From: Oxalobacter formigenes
Lineage (GTDB): Bacteria > Pseudomonadota > Gammaproteobacteria > Burkholderiales > Burkholderiaceae_D
NCBI GenBank assembly: GCA_019424645.1
Contig: JAHYZB010000060.1
Coordinates: forward strand, 30,314-80,106
Direction of reading: 5' to 3'
Length of the DNA: 49,793 bases
The position numbers were made by a program, and so were the translations under genes. Of this stretch, positions 25,552-35,345 are shown piece after piece (the stretch's first letter is position 1; the number at the start of each line of letters is the position of its first letter). The notes beneath the pieces are model-generated. The model searched no databases. It had not been told where the DNA came from and was given only the letters and a program-made list of their open reading frames with translations.

Positions 25552-27786
25552 ATGACGGTCGTCCCGAAAAATATATTCTCGTACGTTTCCCGTAAAGTGA
25601 AACGCGCTGGCGCAGCTCCTTTTTTGCCGATGTCAAAGAAGGAAATGGATGCGCTCGGCTGGGATGCGTGCGACATCATTCTGGTTTCCGGAGATGCTTA
25701 TATTGACCATCCCAGTTTCGGGATTGCCCTGATCGGACGAGTGCTCGAGGCTCAGGGGTTCAGGGTCGGGATCATTGCCCAGCCTGACTGGAAATCGGCT
25801 CAGCCTTTCCGGGTGCTGGGGAAACCGAAACTCTATTTCGGCGTGACATCGGGCAATATGGATTCGATGGTTAACCGCTATACGGCAGAACGGAAAATCC
25901 GTTCCGATGACGCATACACACCCGGAGGAAAAGCCGGAAAACGTCCCGACCGTGCTCTGGTGGTTTATGCACAGCGAGCCAAGGAAGCTTATCCGGGCAT
26001 ACCGGTCGTTGTCGGTTCGATTGAAGCGAGTCTTCGACGGGTGGCGCATTATGATTACTGGTCAGACAAGGTCCGGCGTTCTGTATTGCCTGACTCGAAG
26101 GCCGACATCCTTGTATACGGGAATGCCGAGCGGGCGATTATAGAATTGTCTCATCGTCTTGCCACTGGTGAAAAAATCGAGTCGATCCGCGATTTGCGCG
26201 GTACGGCATTCATGGTGCCGAAAGGCTGGAAACCTGGTGAGGACTGGCAGGAAATCGATTCGTCTCGTCTTGACAAGCCGGGCCCGGTCAAAAAACATGC
26301 CAATCCCTATTTTCCCGAACAGGAAGTGTGCGGTGCGAAAATCCAACAGGACAAGGCTGCCGGAGAATCGATCAGGGAAAACAAAATCAGTTTGCGTCTG
26401 AAAGCGAACAGCCAGTCCGTCGTTCGCCTGCCGTCGTATGAACAAGTCGTGGACGATCCCGTTTTGTATGCGCATGCGTCTCGCGTCATGCATCTGGAAT
26501 CCAATCCGGGAAATGCACGTGCACTCGTTCAGGCGCATGGCGAGCGCGATGTCTGGCTGAATCCTCCACCCTTGCCGCTGGCGATGGAAGAGATGGATGG
26601 CGTATTCGGATTGCCTTATGCCAGAGGCCCGCATCCTGCATATAAGGGTGAGGCTATCCCGGCATGGGACATGATCCGCTTTTCCGTCAATATCATGCGG
26701 GGCTGTTTCGGCGGCTGTTCGTTTTGTTCGATTACCGAACATGAAGGGCGTATTATCCAGAGCCGGTCAGAACCGTCTGTCTTGCGCGAAATCGAGGAAA
26801 TCCGCGATAACGTGGACGGGTTCACCGGCGTCATTTCCGATCTGGGCGGGCCGACGGCGAATATGTACCGGCTCGGCTGCCGGGATGAAAAAATCCAGAG
26901 CGTCTGCCGCCGGCTTTCCTGTGTCTATCCGCAAATCTGCAAGAACCTGAATACCGACCACAGCAAACTTATCTCTCTGTATCGCAAGGCGCGGGCATTG
27001 CCGGGGGTGAAAAAAATCCTGATCGGTTCGGGTGTCCGTTACGATATCGCCGTCAAATCGCCTGAATACATCCGCGAACTGGTCACGCACCATGTCGGCG
27101 GCTTGTTGAAGATTGCACCGGAACATACGGAACAGAATGTCCTGTCCAAGATGATGAAGCCCGGTATCGGAACGTATGATGAATTCAAGCGCCTGTTCGA
27201 CCGTTATTCGAAAGAGGCGGGCAAGGAACAGTATCTGGTGCCGTATTTCATTGCCGCACATCCTGGCGCAACCGATGAAGACATGCTGAATCTGGCATTG
27301 TGGCTGAAACGGAACCGCTTCCGGCCGGATCAGGTGCAAACCTTCATGCCGACGCCGCTGGCACTGGCGACGACAATGTATCACTCCGAACGTAATCCGC
27401 TGGAGCCTGTTTCTTACGATTCGGAAAAAGTGGAAACCGCCCGAAAAGGGCAGGTACGTCGTTTGCACAAGGCTTTTTTGCGTTATCACGATCCTGAAAA
27501 CTGGCAACTTTTGCGTGAGTGGCTCCGCAGGAATGGTCGTGAGGATCTGATCGGAAACGGGCCGAACCAGCTCGTGCCAGCATGGAAATCGGCACCAGCC
27601 AGTGCCAAAGGCCGCTTTGCCGCTCCCGTTAACCCGGGACATCAGGCCAAGGCAGGATCTTCCGGGCAAATGAAAAACAGGACAGGTAATAAAACATCCC
27701 GTCCACAGCAGGGTGATAGCAAAAAAGGACAGTTCGCTGCGGGGAATCGTCATCGCAAGGGAGTGCCGACCCGATCAGGCAGATAA
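25552..27786 (+). CDS. ygiQ: YgiQ family radical SAM protein
   Basis: This is a large radical S-adenosylmethionine protein of the YgiQ (UPF0313) family; its substrate is unknown. ATG 25552 gives 744 residues, close to the E. coli protein (739), and starts just before the conserved APFLPMSKKEMDALGWD. The [4Fe-4S]-binding motif is Cys385, Cys389, Cys392 in RGCFGGCSFCSITEHEGRI. YDYWSDKVRRSVLPDSKAD and LKIAPEHTEQNVLSKMMKPG are family signatures. The last about 60 residues are a basic, low-complexity tail rich in K, G, Q and N. No clear ribosome site precedes ATG 25552. Confidence 0.93.
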   Translation: MTVVPKNIFSYVSRKVKRAGAAPFLPMSKKEMDALGWDACDIILVSGDAYIDHPSFGIALIGRVLEAQGFRVGIIAQPDWKSAQPFRVLGKPKLYFGVTSGNMDSMVNRYTAERKIRSDDAYTPGGKAGKRPDRALVVYAQRAKEAYPGIPVVVGSIEASLRRVAHYDYWSDKVRRSVLPDSKADILVYGNAERAIIELSHRLATGEKIESIRDLRGTAFMVPKGWKPGEDWQEIDSSRLDKPGPVKKHANPYFPEQEVCGAKIQQDKAAGESIRENKISLRLKANSQSVVRLPSYEQVVDDPVLYAHASRVMHLESNPGNARALVQAHGERDVWLNPPPLPLAMEEMDGVFGLPYARGPHPAYKGEAIPAWDMIRFSVNIMRGCFGGCSFCSITEHEGRIIQSRSEPSVLREIEEIRDNVDGFTGVISDLGGPTANMYRLGCRDEKIQSVCRRLSCVYPQICKNLNTDHSKLISLYRKARALPGVKKILIGSGVRYDIAVKSPEYIRELVTHHVGGLLKIAPEHTEQNVLSKMMKPGIGTYDEFKRLFDRYSKEAGKEQYLVPYFIAAHPGATDEDMLNLALWLKRNRFRPDQVQTFMPTPLALATTMYHSERNPLEPVSYDSEKVETARKGQVRRLHKAFLRYHDPENWQLLREWLRRNGREDLIGNGPNQLVPAWKSAPASAKGRFAAPVNPGHQAKAGSSGQMKNRTGNKTSRPQQGDSKKGQFAAGNRHRKGVPTRSGR

Positions 27787-27798
27787 ACCGGAGATGAT

Positions 27799-29022
27799 AT
27801 GAACGAAACAACGCATAAAAGTAAAAATATCTCGCTGGTTTCCTTGTCTCTTCTTTGTTTTGCATTGGCTGATGTCCGGGACGGCCTGGGTCCATTTCTG
27901 GGAGTTTTTCTTCAGGGAAATAACTGGACGCCGGATGAAATCGGCTATGTCATGACAGCAGGTGGACTGGCTGGCATGTTTTTTACTACTCCTTTGGGCG
28001 CACTGGCTGATACGACAAGAAGAAAAAGACTGATGCTGGCTGTGACGACCATTATGATTGTCTTGTCCGTAGTGGCGGTTTTTTACTGGCAATCCTTTTT
28101 TTCCGTCATGGGTTCGCAAATCTTGCAAGGAATCATGGCTGCAGCCGTTCTCCCGCTCCTGACCAGCATTACGCTGGGGCTGGTTGGACAGAATGGTCTG
28201 GCGCATCAGATGGGGCGAAATGAGGCATGGAACCATTTCGGCAATTTTTCAACAGCCGTTCTGGGCGGAGTGACCGGTTATTTTTACGGAATACAGGGCG
28301 TGTTCGTCGTCATGCTGGCAATGGGACTGTTGTCCATTCTCTTTATCCGGTTCATCAATCCGGGATTGATCGATTACGACACGGCACGCGGTCTTGAAAA
28401 AGATGGCGAGGCAAAACCTTCCTCTATTCGGCAATTACTGACGAACGGGCCGGTTTTCATTATCGGACTCGTGCTTTTTCTTTTTCATCTGGGCAATGCA
28501 GCATTGTTGCCCTTGCTGGGTCAGTCGGCGGTCGCGACTTTCGGTGTCAATCCTGCTGTCTACACGGCAGCTACTGTTGTTATCGCCCAATTGACAATGG
28601 TGCCAATGGCATTGTGGGCAGCACACATGGCAGAAAAAAAAGGATACGGAACAGTCATTCTGCTGGCACTTTTGGCGTTGCCCATCAGGGGAATGATCGC
28701 CGGTTTCTGGCATAGCCCATGGAGCATCATTCCCGTACAGGTTCTGGACGGAGTCGGTGCGGGACTGATCGGTGTGGCAACACCTGGCATCGTTGCAAAA
28801 ATCCTGCGCGGTACGGGTCATGTCAATATGGGGCTCGGTTACGTGATGACGTTGCAAGGTATCGGCGCAGCCCTGAGCACGACACTGGGGGGTATATTTG
28901 CTTATCATGCCGGCTATCGCGTGGCTTTTATTGCACTGACCGTTTGCGCCTGTCTGGCGATCGTTCTTTTTCTGTCGGCGAAAAAATGGATGTTGCCGTT
29001 CAGGAGAAAACTGGCAAATTGA
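27799..29022 (+). CDS. MFS transporter
   Basis: A 407-residue major facilitator permease with about 12 hydrophobic helices. The MFS loop motif between helices 2 and 3 appears as PLGALADTTRRKRLM. N-terminal signatures ALADVRDGLGPFLGVFL and DEIGYVMTAGGLAGM are shared by a family of uncharacterised MFS transporters often found in betaproteobacteria. The substrate cannot be assigned. It follows ygiQ by 12 bases with an AAACCGGAG ribosome region, so the two are probably co-transcribed, though no functional link is obvious. About 160 bases separate it from lepA. Confidence 0.85.
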   Translation: MNETTHKSKNISLVSLSLLCFALADVRDGLGPFLGVFLQGNNWTPDEIGYVMTAGGLAGMFFTTPLGALADTTRRKRLMLAVTTIMIVLSVVAVFYWQSFFSVMGSQILQGIMAAAVLPLLTSITLGLVGQNGLAHQMGRNEAWNHFGNFSTAVLGGVTGYFYGIQGVFVVMLAMGLLSILFIRFINPGLIDYDTARGLEKDGEAKPSSIRQLLTNGPVFIIGLVLFLFHLGNAALLPLLGQSAVATFGVNPAVYTAATVVIAQLTMVPMALWAAHMAEKKGYGTVILLALLALPIRGMIAGFWHSPWSIIPVQVLDGVGAGLIGVATPGIVAKILRGTGHVNMGLGYVMTLQGIGAALSTTLGGIFAYHAGYRVAFIALTVCACLAIVLFLSAKKWMLPFRRKLAN

Positions 29023-29182
29023 TCCGACTTAATCGCAACGTCTTGCCAGATATCAAAGCGGTCAAGTGAATGATTAAGCGAGTTTTTTATTGAAATTTAG
29101 TAAAATGGTGCTTTTAACCGGTATTTCTGGTTTATAGTGTCTCGTTTTCCGTCTGATTCATCAGCCTTTTTTCTGCAAGCGA

Positions 29183-30976
29183 ATGAAGAACATCCGTAAT
29201 TTTTCCATTATTGCTCATATTGACCACGGCAAATCCACGCTGGCCGACCGGATTATCCAGCTTTGCGGCGGATTGTCGGATCGGGAAATGGAAGCTCAGG
29301 TGCTCGATTCCATGGATCTCGAAAGGGAACGTGGCATTACGATCAAGGCACAGACCGCTGCCTTAAATTACAAGGCACGGGACGGGCAAATTTATAACCT
29401 GAACCTGATCGATACGCCGGGACACGTCGATTTCAGCTATGAAGTCAGCCGTTCGCTTTCAGCGTGTGAAGGTGCGTTGCTGGTAGTAGACGCATCGCAG
29501 GGTGTGGAGGCACAGACGGTTGCGAACTGCTACACGGCACTCGATCTGAACGTTGAGGTCGTTCCGGTACTGAACAAGATTGATTTGCCATCGGCCGACC
29601 CGGACAGTGCCAAATCCGAAATCGAGGACGTAATTGGTATTGATTCGTCGGATGCAGTACTGGCATCCGCCAAGACAGGGCTCGGGGTCGAGGATATTCT
29701 TGAATCGATCATTGCCAAAATTCCGCCACCGGCTGGCGATCCTGATGCACCGTTGCAGGCATTGATCATCGACTCATGGTTTGATAATTACGTCGGTGTC
29801 GTCATGCTGGTACGGATCAAGAACGGCACCCTTAAACCGAAAGACAAAATTCGCCTGATGGCGACGGGTTCGGAATATCTGGCTGAAAACATTGGTGTCT
29901 TTTCGCCGCGTTCGGTATCGAAAGATTCCCTGTCGGCAGGGCAGGTCGGTTTCATTATTGCCGGTATCAAGGAACTGACCGCCGCCAAGGTCGGCGATAC
30001 GATCACCTTGGCCTCTCGTCCTGCCACTGAACCGCTGCCGGGTTTCAAGGAAGTGCAGCCGCAGGTGTTTGCCGGTCTTTTCCCGGTTGAAGCCAACCAG
30101 TACGATGCCTTGCGCGATTCGCTGGAAAAACTGAAGCTGAACGACGCGTCCCTGCAATACGAACCTGAAGTGTCACAGGCGCTGGGATTCGGTTTCCGTT
30201 GCGGTTTTCTCGGCCTTTTGCACATGGAGATCGTGCAGGAACGGCTGGAACGCGAATTCGGCATGGACCTGATCACGACAGCTCCGACAGTTGTTTATGA
30301 AGTGATTCTCAAGAACGGCGAAACGCTGATGGTGGACAATCCGTCCAAGATGCCTGACCCCGCCAGAATCGAGGAAGTCCGCGAGCCGATTGTGACGGTT
30401 AACCTTTACATGCCGCAGGAATATGTCGGTTCGATTATGACACTGTGCAACCAGAAGCGTGGCATCCAGATGGATATGCATTACCACGGCAAGCAGGTTC
30501 GTCTGGTCTATGAATTACCGATGGCTGAAATCGTGCTCGACTTCTTCGACAAGATGAAATCCATCTCGCGTGGATACGCATCGATGGAATATGAATTCAA
30601 GGAGTACCGTTCTTCTGACGTCGTAAAGGTCGACATGATGATCAACGGCGACAAGGTCGACGCGCTGGCGATTATCGTACATCGGGCGAATAGCCAGTAC
30701 CGTGGCCGTGCGGTTGCGGCAAAAATGCGCGAACTGATCCCGCGCCAGATGTTCGACGTTGCCATTCAGGCGGCGATCGGATCGACGATCATTTCGCGTG
30801 AAAACGTAAAGGCGTTGCGCAAAAACGTACTGGCAAAATGTTATGGCGGTGATATTTCCCGTAAACGCAAATTGCTCGAAAAACAAAAAGCAGGTAAAAA
30901 ACGGATGAAACAGGTTGGATCGGTGGAAGTTCCACAAGAAGCTTTCCTGGCAATCTTACAAGTGGATGAAAAATGA
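29183..30976 (+). CDS. lepA: Elongation factor 4 (ribosome back-translocase)
   Basis: LepA/EF4 is a translational GTPase that can back-translocate stalled ribosomes and is implicated in 30S assembly. The 597-residue length is typical. G1 is AHIDHGKST (11-19), G3 DTPGHVDFSYE, and G4 NKIDLP. The unique C-terminal domain is shown by RLVYELPMAEIVLDFFDKMK and ISRKRKLLEKQKAGKKRMK. It is the first gene of a long operon lepA-lepB-rnc-era-recO-pdxJ-acpS-nagZ-uvrC. Its stop overlaps the lepB start by four bases (ATGA). Confidence 0.98.
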   Translation: MKNIRNFSIIAHIDHGKSTLADRIIQLCGGLSDREMEAQVLDSMDLERERGITIKAQTAALNYKARDGQIYNLNLIDTPGHVDFSYEVSRSLSACEGALLVVDASQGVEAQTVANCYTALDLNVEVVPVLNKIDLPSADPDSAKSEIEDVIGIDSSDAVLASAKTGLGVEDILESIIAKIPPPAGDPDAPLQALIIDSWFDNYVGVVMLVRIKNGTLKPKDKIRLMATGSEYLAENIGVFSPRSVSKDSLSAGQVGFIIAGIKELTAAKVGDTITLASRPATEPLPGFKEVQPQVFAGLFPVEANQYDALRDSLEKLKLNDASLQYEPEVSQALGFGFRCGFLGLLHMEIVQERLEREFGMDLITTAPTVVYEVILKNGETLMVDNPSKMPDPARIEEVREPIVTVNLYMPQEYVGSIMTLCNQKRGIQMDMHYHGKQVRLVYELPMAEIVLDFFDKMKSISRGYASMEYEFKEYRSSDVVKVDMMINGDKVDALAIIVHRANSQYRGRAVAAKMRELIPRQMFDVAIQAAIGSTIISRENVKALRKNVLAKCYGGDISRKRKLLEKQKAGKKRMKQVGSVEVPQEAFLAILQVDEK

Positions 30977-31890
30977 ACGTGCAGTCTTTGCTGGGTAACT
31001 TCGCCCTGATCCTATTCATATTAATGGTGATTTCGGGTGTCGTCTGGTTTTACGACAAACTGGTATTGGTCAAAAAACGGAAAGCCGCCGCTGACATCGC
31101 ACTGGCGGCTTTTGACGAGCGCAATGCAAAACTGAAATCAGAAGGTATCAAGGTTGATGACTCCGGCAGGGAGACACTGAAAGAAAAACTGATGAAGCGG
31201 CCGATGTGGGTTGAATATTCCGGCAGCTTTTTCCCTGTGATCGCCGCCGTTTTCGTCATCCGTTCTTTTCTATGGGAACCGTTCAGGATTCCATCGAGCT
31301 CGATGGTCCCGACGCTGGAAGTTGGTGACATGATTCTGGTCAGCAAGTACAGTTACGGTATCCGCCTGCCGGTCATCAACAAGAAAGTGATCGGTCTTTC
31401 CGATCCGGAAAAAGGCGATGTCGTCGTTTTCAAATTCCCGAAAGACACCTCACTCGACTACATCAAGCGGGTGGTCGGGGTTGGCGGCGACAAAATCGAA
31501 TACAAAAACAAGAAACTGACTGTCAACGGCGTCGAGGCGAAATACCAGCCGATGTCCGACTATCTCGATGCTGAAACCTTGACTTATTCCAAACAGTTCG
31601 AGGAAGATTTGTCCGGTGCGGGAGTCAAACACCGTATCCTGAATGACGATCGTGCCCCAACATATGTGCCGCATCCTGACCGTTTCAAGAACCGCCAGAT
31701 GTGCACATATAACGTTGAAGGATTTTCATGTACGGTGCCAGAGGGGTATTATTTCATGATGGGCGACAATCGTGATAACAGCCTGGATAGCCGATACTGG
31801 GGGTTTGTGCCCGATGAATATGTTGTCGGCAAGGCGTTTCTGGTATGGATGAACCTGAATGATATGACACGTATAGGTGGCATCCATTAA
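30973..31890 (+). CDS. lepB: Signal peptidase I
   Basis: LepB removes signal peptides from exported proteins at the periplasmic face of the inner membrane. It has 305 residues with two N-terminal membrane segments (about 7-28 and 82-98) separated by a charged loop. The catalytic serine is in RIPSSSMVPTLEVGD and the catalytic lysine in DYIKRVVGVGGDKI. The C-terminal box GDNRDNSLDSRYWGFVP is complete. The start overlaps the lepA stop (ATGA). The lepA-lepB pair is conserved widely in proteobacteria. Confidence 0.98.
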   Translation: MNVQSLLGNFALILFILMVISGVVWFYDKLVLVKKRKAAADIALAAFDERNAKLKSEGIKVDDSGRETLKEKLMKRPMWVEYSGSFFPVIAAVFVIRSFLWEPFRIPSSSMVPTLEVGDMILVSKYSYGIRLPVINKKVIGLSDPEKGDVVVFKFPKDTSLDYIKRVVGVGGDKIEYKNKKLTVNGVEAKYQPMSDYLDAETLTYSKQFEEDLSGAGVKHRILNDDRAPTYVPHPDRFKNRQMCTYNVEGFSCTVPEGYYFMMGDNRDNSLDSRYWGFVPDEYVVGKAFLVWMNLNDMTRIGGIH

Positions 31891-31945
31891 TCGCCAAATG
31901 GCGCAAATTTGATTTTTGATTGAACAGGGAGACTCTCAGGCTGCG

Positions 31946-32749
31946 ATGATGAACGTGAATGTGTTGCAGGAAAGGATCGGATATTCTTTCCGACAAATCG
32001 ACTTGCTCCAGACTGCACTGACTCATCGGAGCTTTTCCAGCCATCATAATGAACGGCTGGAGTTTCTGGGTGACTCGCTGTTGAATTGCGTCACGGCCAT
32101 CAATCTGTATGAACGGTATGTCGATCTGAATGAAGGCAATCTGTCACGACTGAGATCATCTCTGGTCAGGCAGCAGGCACTCCATGAGATTGCGCAGCAA
32201 CTGGATATGTCCAGTTTTTTGCGTCTGGGTGAAGGTGAACTGAAAGCTGGCGGTTTCAAGCGTCCATCGATCCTTGCCGATGCGATGGAAGCACTGTTCG
32301 GTGCCATTTTCCTCGATTCCGATTTTGAAACTGTCAGAAAGGTCATTACGCAACTGTTCACCGATATGATGAAGGGGCTCGATCCCGAAACGTTCGGGAA
32401 AGACGCGAAAACGCAGTTGCAGGAATATTTGCAGGGACACAAGCTGGCGTTGCCTGAATATCGGGTGGCTGCTACACATGGTGCAGCACACAATCAGGAA
32501 TTCGAAGTCGAATGCACAATCGGCAAATTCGGCATTCATGTTTTCGGAACGGGCTCCAGCCGCCGGGCCGGAGAACAGGAAGCGGCACAGAAAGCGTTGC
32601 TTGCCGTGGAGGAAGCCATGAAGAACAAAAAGCAGGTTTCATCCGGGAAAAAAGGCCGTAAGGAAACACAGATGAAATTGATCGGTATCGCTACACCACA
32701 AAGAGAACTGCCTGTCGAAGACGAGGCGGTGCCACCTTCAAAAAAATGA
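31946..32749 (+). CDS. rnc: Ribonuclease III
   Basis: RNase III cleaves double-stranded RNA in rRNA and mRNA processing. ATG 31946 (or 31949) is preferred over an in-frame TTG at 31916, since the family begins just ahead of LQERIGYSFRQIDLLQTALTHRS (motif split; 267 residues). The signature HNERLEFLGDSLLN and the second acidic cluster ILADAMEALFGAIFLDSD form the active site. The dsRNA-binding domain (LQEYLQGHKLALPEYRV to GTGSSRRAGEQEAA) follows. A basic tail of about 45 residues beyond the dsRBD is longer than in E. coli. The stop overlaps the era start by four bases. Confidence 0.96.
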   Translation: MMNVNVLQERIGYSFRQIDLLQTALTHRSFSSHHNERLEFLGDSLLNCVTAINLYERYVDLNEGNLSRLRSSLVRQQALHEIAQQLDMSSFLRLGEGELKAGGFKRPSILADAMEALFGAIFLDSDFETVRKVITQLFTDMMKGLDPETFGKDAKTQLQEYLQGHKLALPEYRVAATHGAAHNQEFEVECTIGKFGIHVFGTGSSRRAGEQEAAQKALLAVEEAMKNKKQVSSGKKGRKETQMKLIGIATPQRELPVEDEAVPPSKK

Positions 32750-33663
32750 GTGAGGTTGACATCATGACAGATCAGGAAAACAGTCATTTCCGATGCGGTT
32801 ATATCGCGATTGTCGGGCGTCCCAACGTCGGCAAATCCACCCTGATGAATGAATTGATCGGTGCGAAAGTCAGTATCACATCGCGCAAGGCACAGACGAC
32901 TCGCCACCGGATCATGGGCATCCAGACGGATGAGGACACCCAGTTCATTTATATCGATACGCCGGGCTTTCAGACGCGCTACAACAATGCACTGAACAAG
33001 ACTCTGAACAAGACGGTGACGAACACGCTGACTTCGGCCGACGTCATCCTTTTCGTCGTCGATGCGGATGTATTCGGACAGGCCGACCAGCAGGTACTCG
33101 ATCTGATCCCGAAAAAGGTTCCAACAATTCTGGTTGTCAACAAAACGGACAAAGTCAAAGATAAAAAAGACCTGATTCCTTTTGCGGAAAAAGTTTCGGC
33201 ATTGCGCGATTTTGCTGCCATCGTGCCCGTTTCGGCGCGGCAGCGTTTCCAGCTGGACAGGCTGGAAAATGAAATCCGGCAGTTCCTGCCGGAAAATCCG
33301 CCAATGTTCGACCCTGAAGATGTGACCGACCGGAGCGAACGCTTCATGGCGGCGGAAATTATCCGTGAAAAAATCTTCCGATATACCGGTGATGAACTGC
33401 CATATACCAGCACTGTCGTGATCGAACAGTTTGAACGCAAGGAAAAAATCTGCCGCGTGTTCGCTGCCGTGCTCGTCGAACGCGATATGCACAAGGCCAT
33501 GATCATCGGCCATAAAGGCGAGAAACTGAAAGAAATTTCCACAGAAGCGCGACTGGATATGGAAAAAATGTTCGGAGTTCCGGTTTATCTGGAAATCTGG
33601 GTCAAGGTGAAATCAGGCTGGGCCGACAATGAAGCGGGACTTCGCGCTTACGGCTACGATTGA
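32746..33663 (+). CDS. era: GTPase Era
   Basis: Era is an essential GTPase that binds the 3' end of 16S rRNA during 30S assembly. The 305 residues contain G1 GRPNVGKSTLMNEL, G2 TTRHRIMGI, G3 DTPGF and G4 NKTDKV. The C-terminal KH domain carries the GHKGEKLKEIS loop. ATG 32746 overlaps the rnc stop (ATGA). A second in-frame ATG at 32764 is possible, but the coupled start is preferred. The rnc-era-recO order is standard for proteobacteria. Confidence 0.97.
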   Translation: MSEVDIMTDQENSHFRCGYIAIVGRPNVGKSTLMNELIGAKVSITSRKAQTTRHRIMGIQTDEDTQFIYIDTPGFQTRYNNALNKTLNKTVTNTLTSADVILFVVDADVFGQADQQVLDLIPKKVPTILVVNKTDKVKDKKDLIPFAEKVSALRDFAAIVPVSARQRFQLDRLENEIRQFLPENPPMFDPEDVTDRSERFMAAEIIREKIFRYTGDELPYTSTVVIEQFERKEKICRVFAAVLVERDMHKAMIIGHKGEKLKEISTEARLDMEKMFGVPVYLEIWVKVKSGWADNEAGLRAYGYD

Positions 33664-33721
33664 TATCTCTCGCGGCCTGGAGAATGAAAATTTCTGTGAG
33701 TCTGGACAGGAGAAGATACAG

Positions 33722-34513
33722 GTGAATACCGAAACGGAAAAAACGGCAAAAACCGGTTCCGTGAAAGTTCCTGAACGCTCACCATCCGGCAAAAGCGGTT
33801 CTGAACACAGGATTGTAGAACAGCCCGGGTTTGTCCTGCATAGCTATGTTTACAAGGAAAGCAGTCTCGTCGTCGATGTGTTTACCCGCGATTACGGCAG
33901 GGTCGCTCTTGTCGCCAAGGGCGCGAAAAGGCCCAACTCGCGGCTGAGAGGCGTCTTGCAGACTTTTCAGCCACTGTCTATCGGATGGACGGGAAAATCC
34001 GAACTCCGGACATTGACGACGGCCGAATGGATAGGTGGCATGATCCCGCTGGAAAATTCAGCTCTGCTTTACGGGTTTTATCTGAACGAATTGCTGTTGA
34101 AACTGACAGCACGGGAAGACCCGCATCATCTTCTGTTCGATCATTACGTCAAGGCCCTGAATCGCCTGGCGACGTCCGAATCCGCCCAGACGGTCTTGCG
34201 GATTTTCGAGTTGGCTCTCCTGAAAGAAACAGGGGTGGCAGCTGATCTGTCGGTCGATACGACAACCCGGCAGAAAGTCGATCCGGAAGAAGTGTATGTC
34301 GTTGATCCGGAAAATGGGCCGCGACCCGCACGTATGGGGGACGAAGCGCCGAGAATGTCCGGAAGGACACTTCTGGACATGGCCGGAGAGAATTATTCCG
34401 ATCAGCAGACACAGCTGCAAAGCAAGCTGCTGATGCGTTATCTGCTGGCACATCACCTGAATGGTGTGCCTCTCCAGACACGAAAGATATTATTAGACCT
34501 GCGCCAGTTGTAA
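33722..34513 (+). CDS. recO: DNA repair protein RecO
   Basis: RecO works with RecR (and RecF) to load RecA onto SSB-coated single-stranded DNA. GTG 33722 is chosen because AGGAGA lies at a good distance upstream and the protein is then 263 residues, near the family norm; a start inside era would add about 30 unrelated residues. The OB-fold begins at QPGFVLHSYVYKESSLVVD, with the conserved VAKGAKRPNSRLRGVLQ. The helical C-terminal domain follows. No zinc-finger cysteines are present, as in most betaproteobacterial RecO proteins I recall. About 35 residues of disordered, charged N-terminus precede the fold. Confidence 0.93.
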   Translation: MNTETEKTAKTGSVKVPERSPSGKSGSEHRIVEQPGFVLHSYVYKESSLVVDVFTRDYGRVALVAKGAKRPNSRLRGVLQTFQPLSIGWTGKSELRTLTTAEWIGGMIPLENSALLYGFYLNELLLKLTAREDPHHLLFDHYVKALNRLATSESAQTVLRIFELALLKETGVAADLSVDTTTRQKVDPEEVYVVDPENGPRPARMGDEAPRMSGRTLLDMAGENYSDQQTQLQSKLLMRYLLAHHLNGVPLQTRKILLDLRQL

Positions 34514-34559
34514 CATCAGGGTAAACTAACTCCATTAACTATCCTTTTTTCTGCGAGCC

Positions 34560-35324
34560 ATGAGTTTTCTTCATCCAAGTGGTCCTGTTATTGAACTGGG
34601 CGTGAATATCGATCATATCGCCACTCTGCGTAATGCACGGGGAACGACATATCCCGATCCCGTGAAAGCCGCTGTCATGGCCGAGCAGGCTGGTGCCGAT
34701 GCGATTACCCTTCATCTGCGCGAAGATCGCCGGCATATCAGGGATGCCGACGTCAGGGCGATCCGGCCCTTGCTGGTAACGCGTATGAATCTGGAATCGG
34801 CGATTACGCCTGAGATGATCGACTTTGCCTGCGAAATCAAACCACATGACGTTTGCCTCGTGCCTGAACGGCGCGAGGAACTGACGACGGAAGGTGGTCT
34901 GGATGTCGTGCGTTCTTATGATATCGTCGCCTCAGCCGTCGAACGACTGACTGACGCAGGCATTCGTGTCAGTCTTTTCATCGACCCTGAAGAAGAGCAG
35001 ATTATCGCCGCACACGAAACGGGAGCGCCGGTGATCGAATTGCACACAGGACGTTATGCGAATGCCTTTGATGAATCTTCCCTGCGCCATGAACTGGAAC
35101 GGGTGAAAGCTGGCGTGAAAGAAGGCATCAAAAACGGATTGAAAGTGAATGCCGGACATGGTTTGCACTATGCCAACGTATTGCCGATTGCAGCTATTGA
35201 TGGCATAGCCGAATTGAACATCGGCCATGCGATTGTTGCGCAAGCAGTATTCGATGGCTGGGAAAAAGCCATCAGGGACATGAAAGCACTGCTGGTGCAG
35301 GCTCGTGCGCCAAAAACAAACTAA
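34560..35324 (+). CDS. pdxJ: Pyridoxine 5'-phosphate synthase
   Basis: PdxJ condenses 1-deoxyxylulose 5-phosphate with 3-amino-2-oxopropyl phosphate to give pyridoxine 5'-phosphate (vitamin B6). It is a TIM-barrel enzyme of 254 residues. Visible signatures are LGVNIDHIATLRNARGT, ITLHLREDRRHI (with a catalytic His), VCLVPERREELTTEGGL, and LKVNAGHGLHYANV near the C-terminus. It lies 46 bases after recO and 21 bases before acpS. The product serves, among others, TrpB in this window. Confidence 0.98.
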   Translation: MSFLHPSGPVIELGVNIDHIATLRNARGTTYPDPVKAAVMAEQAGADAITLHLREDRRHIRDADVRAIRPLLVTRMNLESAITPEMIDFACEIKPHDVCLVPERREELTTEGGLDVVRSYDIVASAVERLTDAGIRVSLFIDPEEEQIIAAHETGAPVIELHTGRYANAFDESSLRHELERVKAGVKEGIKNGLKVNAGHGLHYANVLPIAAIDGIAELNIGHAIVAQAVFDGWEKAIRDMKALLVQARAPKTN

Positions 35325-35345
35325 AGACGGAACAGAGTTGAAAAT

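Noticed and set aside
26767..27753. Minus-strand open frame of 328 codons inside ygiQ
   Set aside because: The + strand carries the complete radical-SAM protein with all motifs; the antisense product is Arg/His/Phe-rich without family features.
32536..33513. Minus-strand open frame of 325 codons over rnc and era
   Set aside because: It is antisense to two coupled, well-conserved genes and has no domain or ribosome site.
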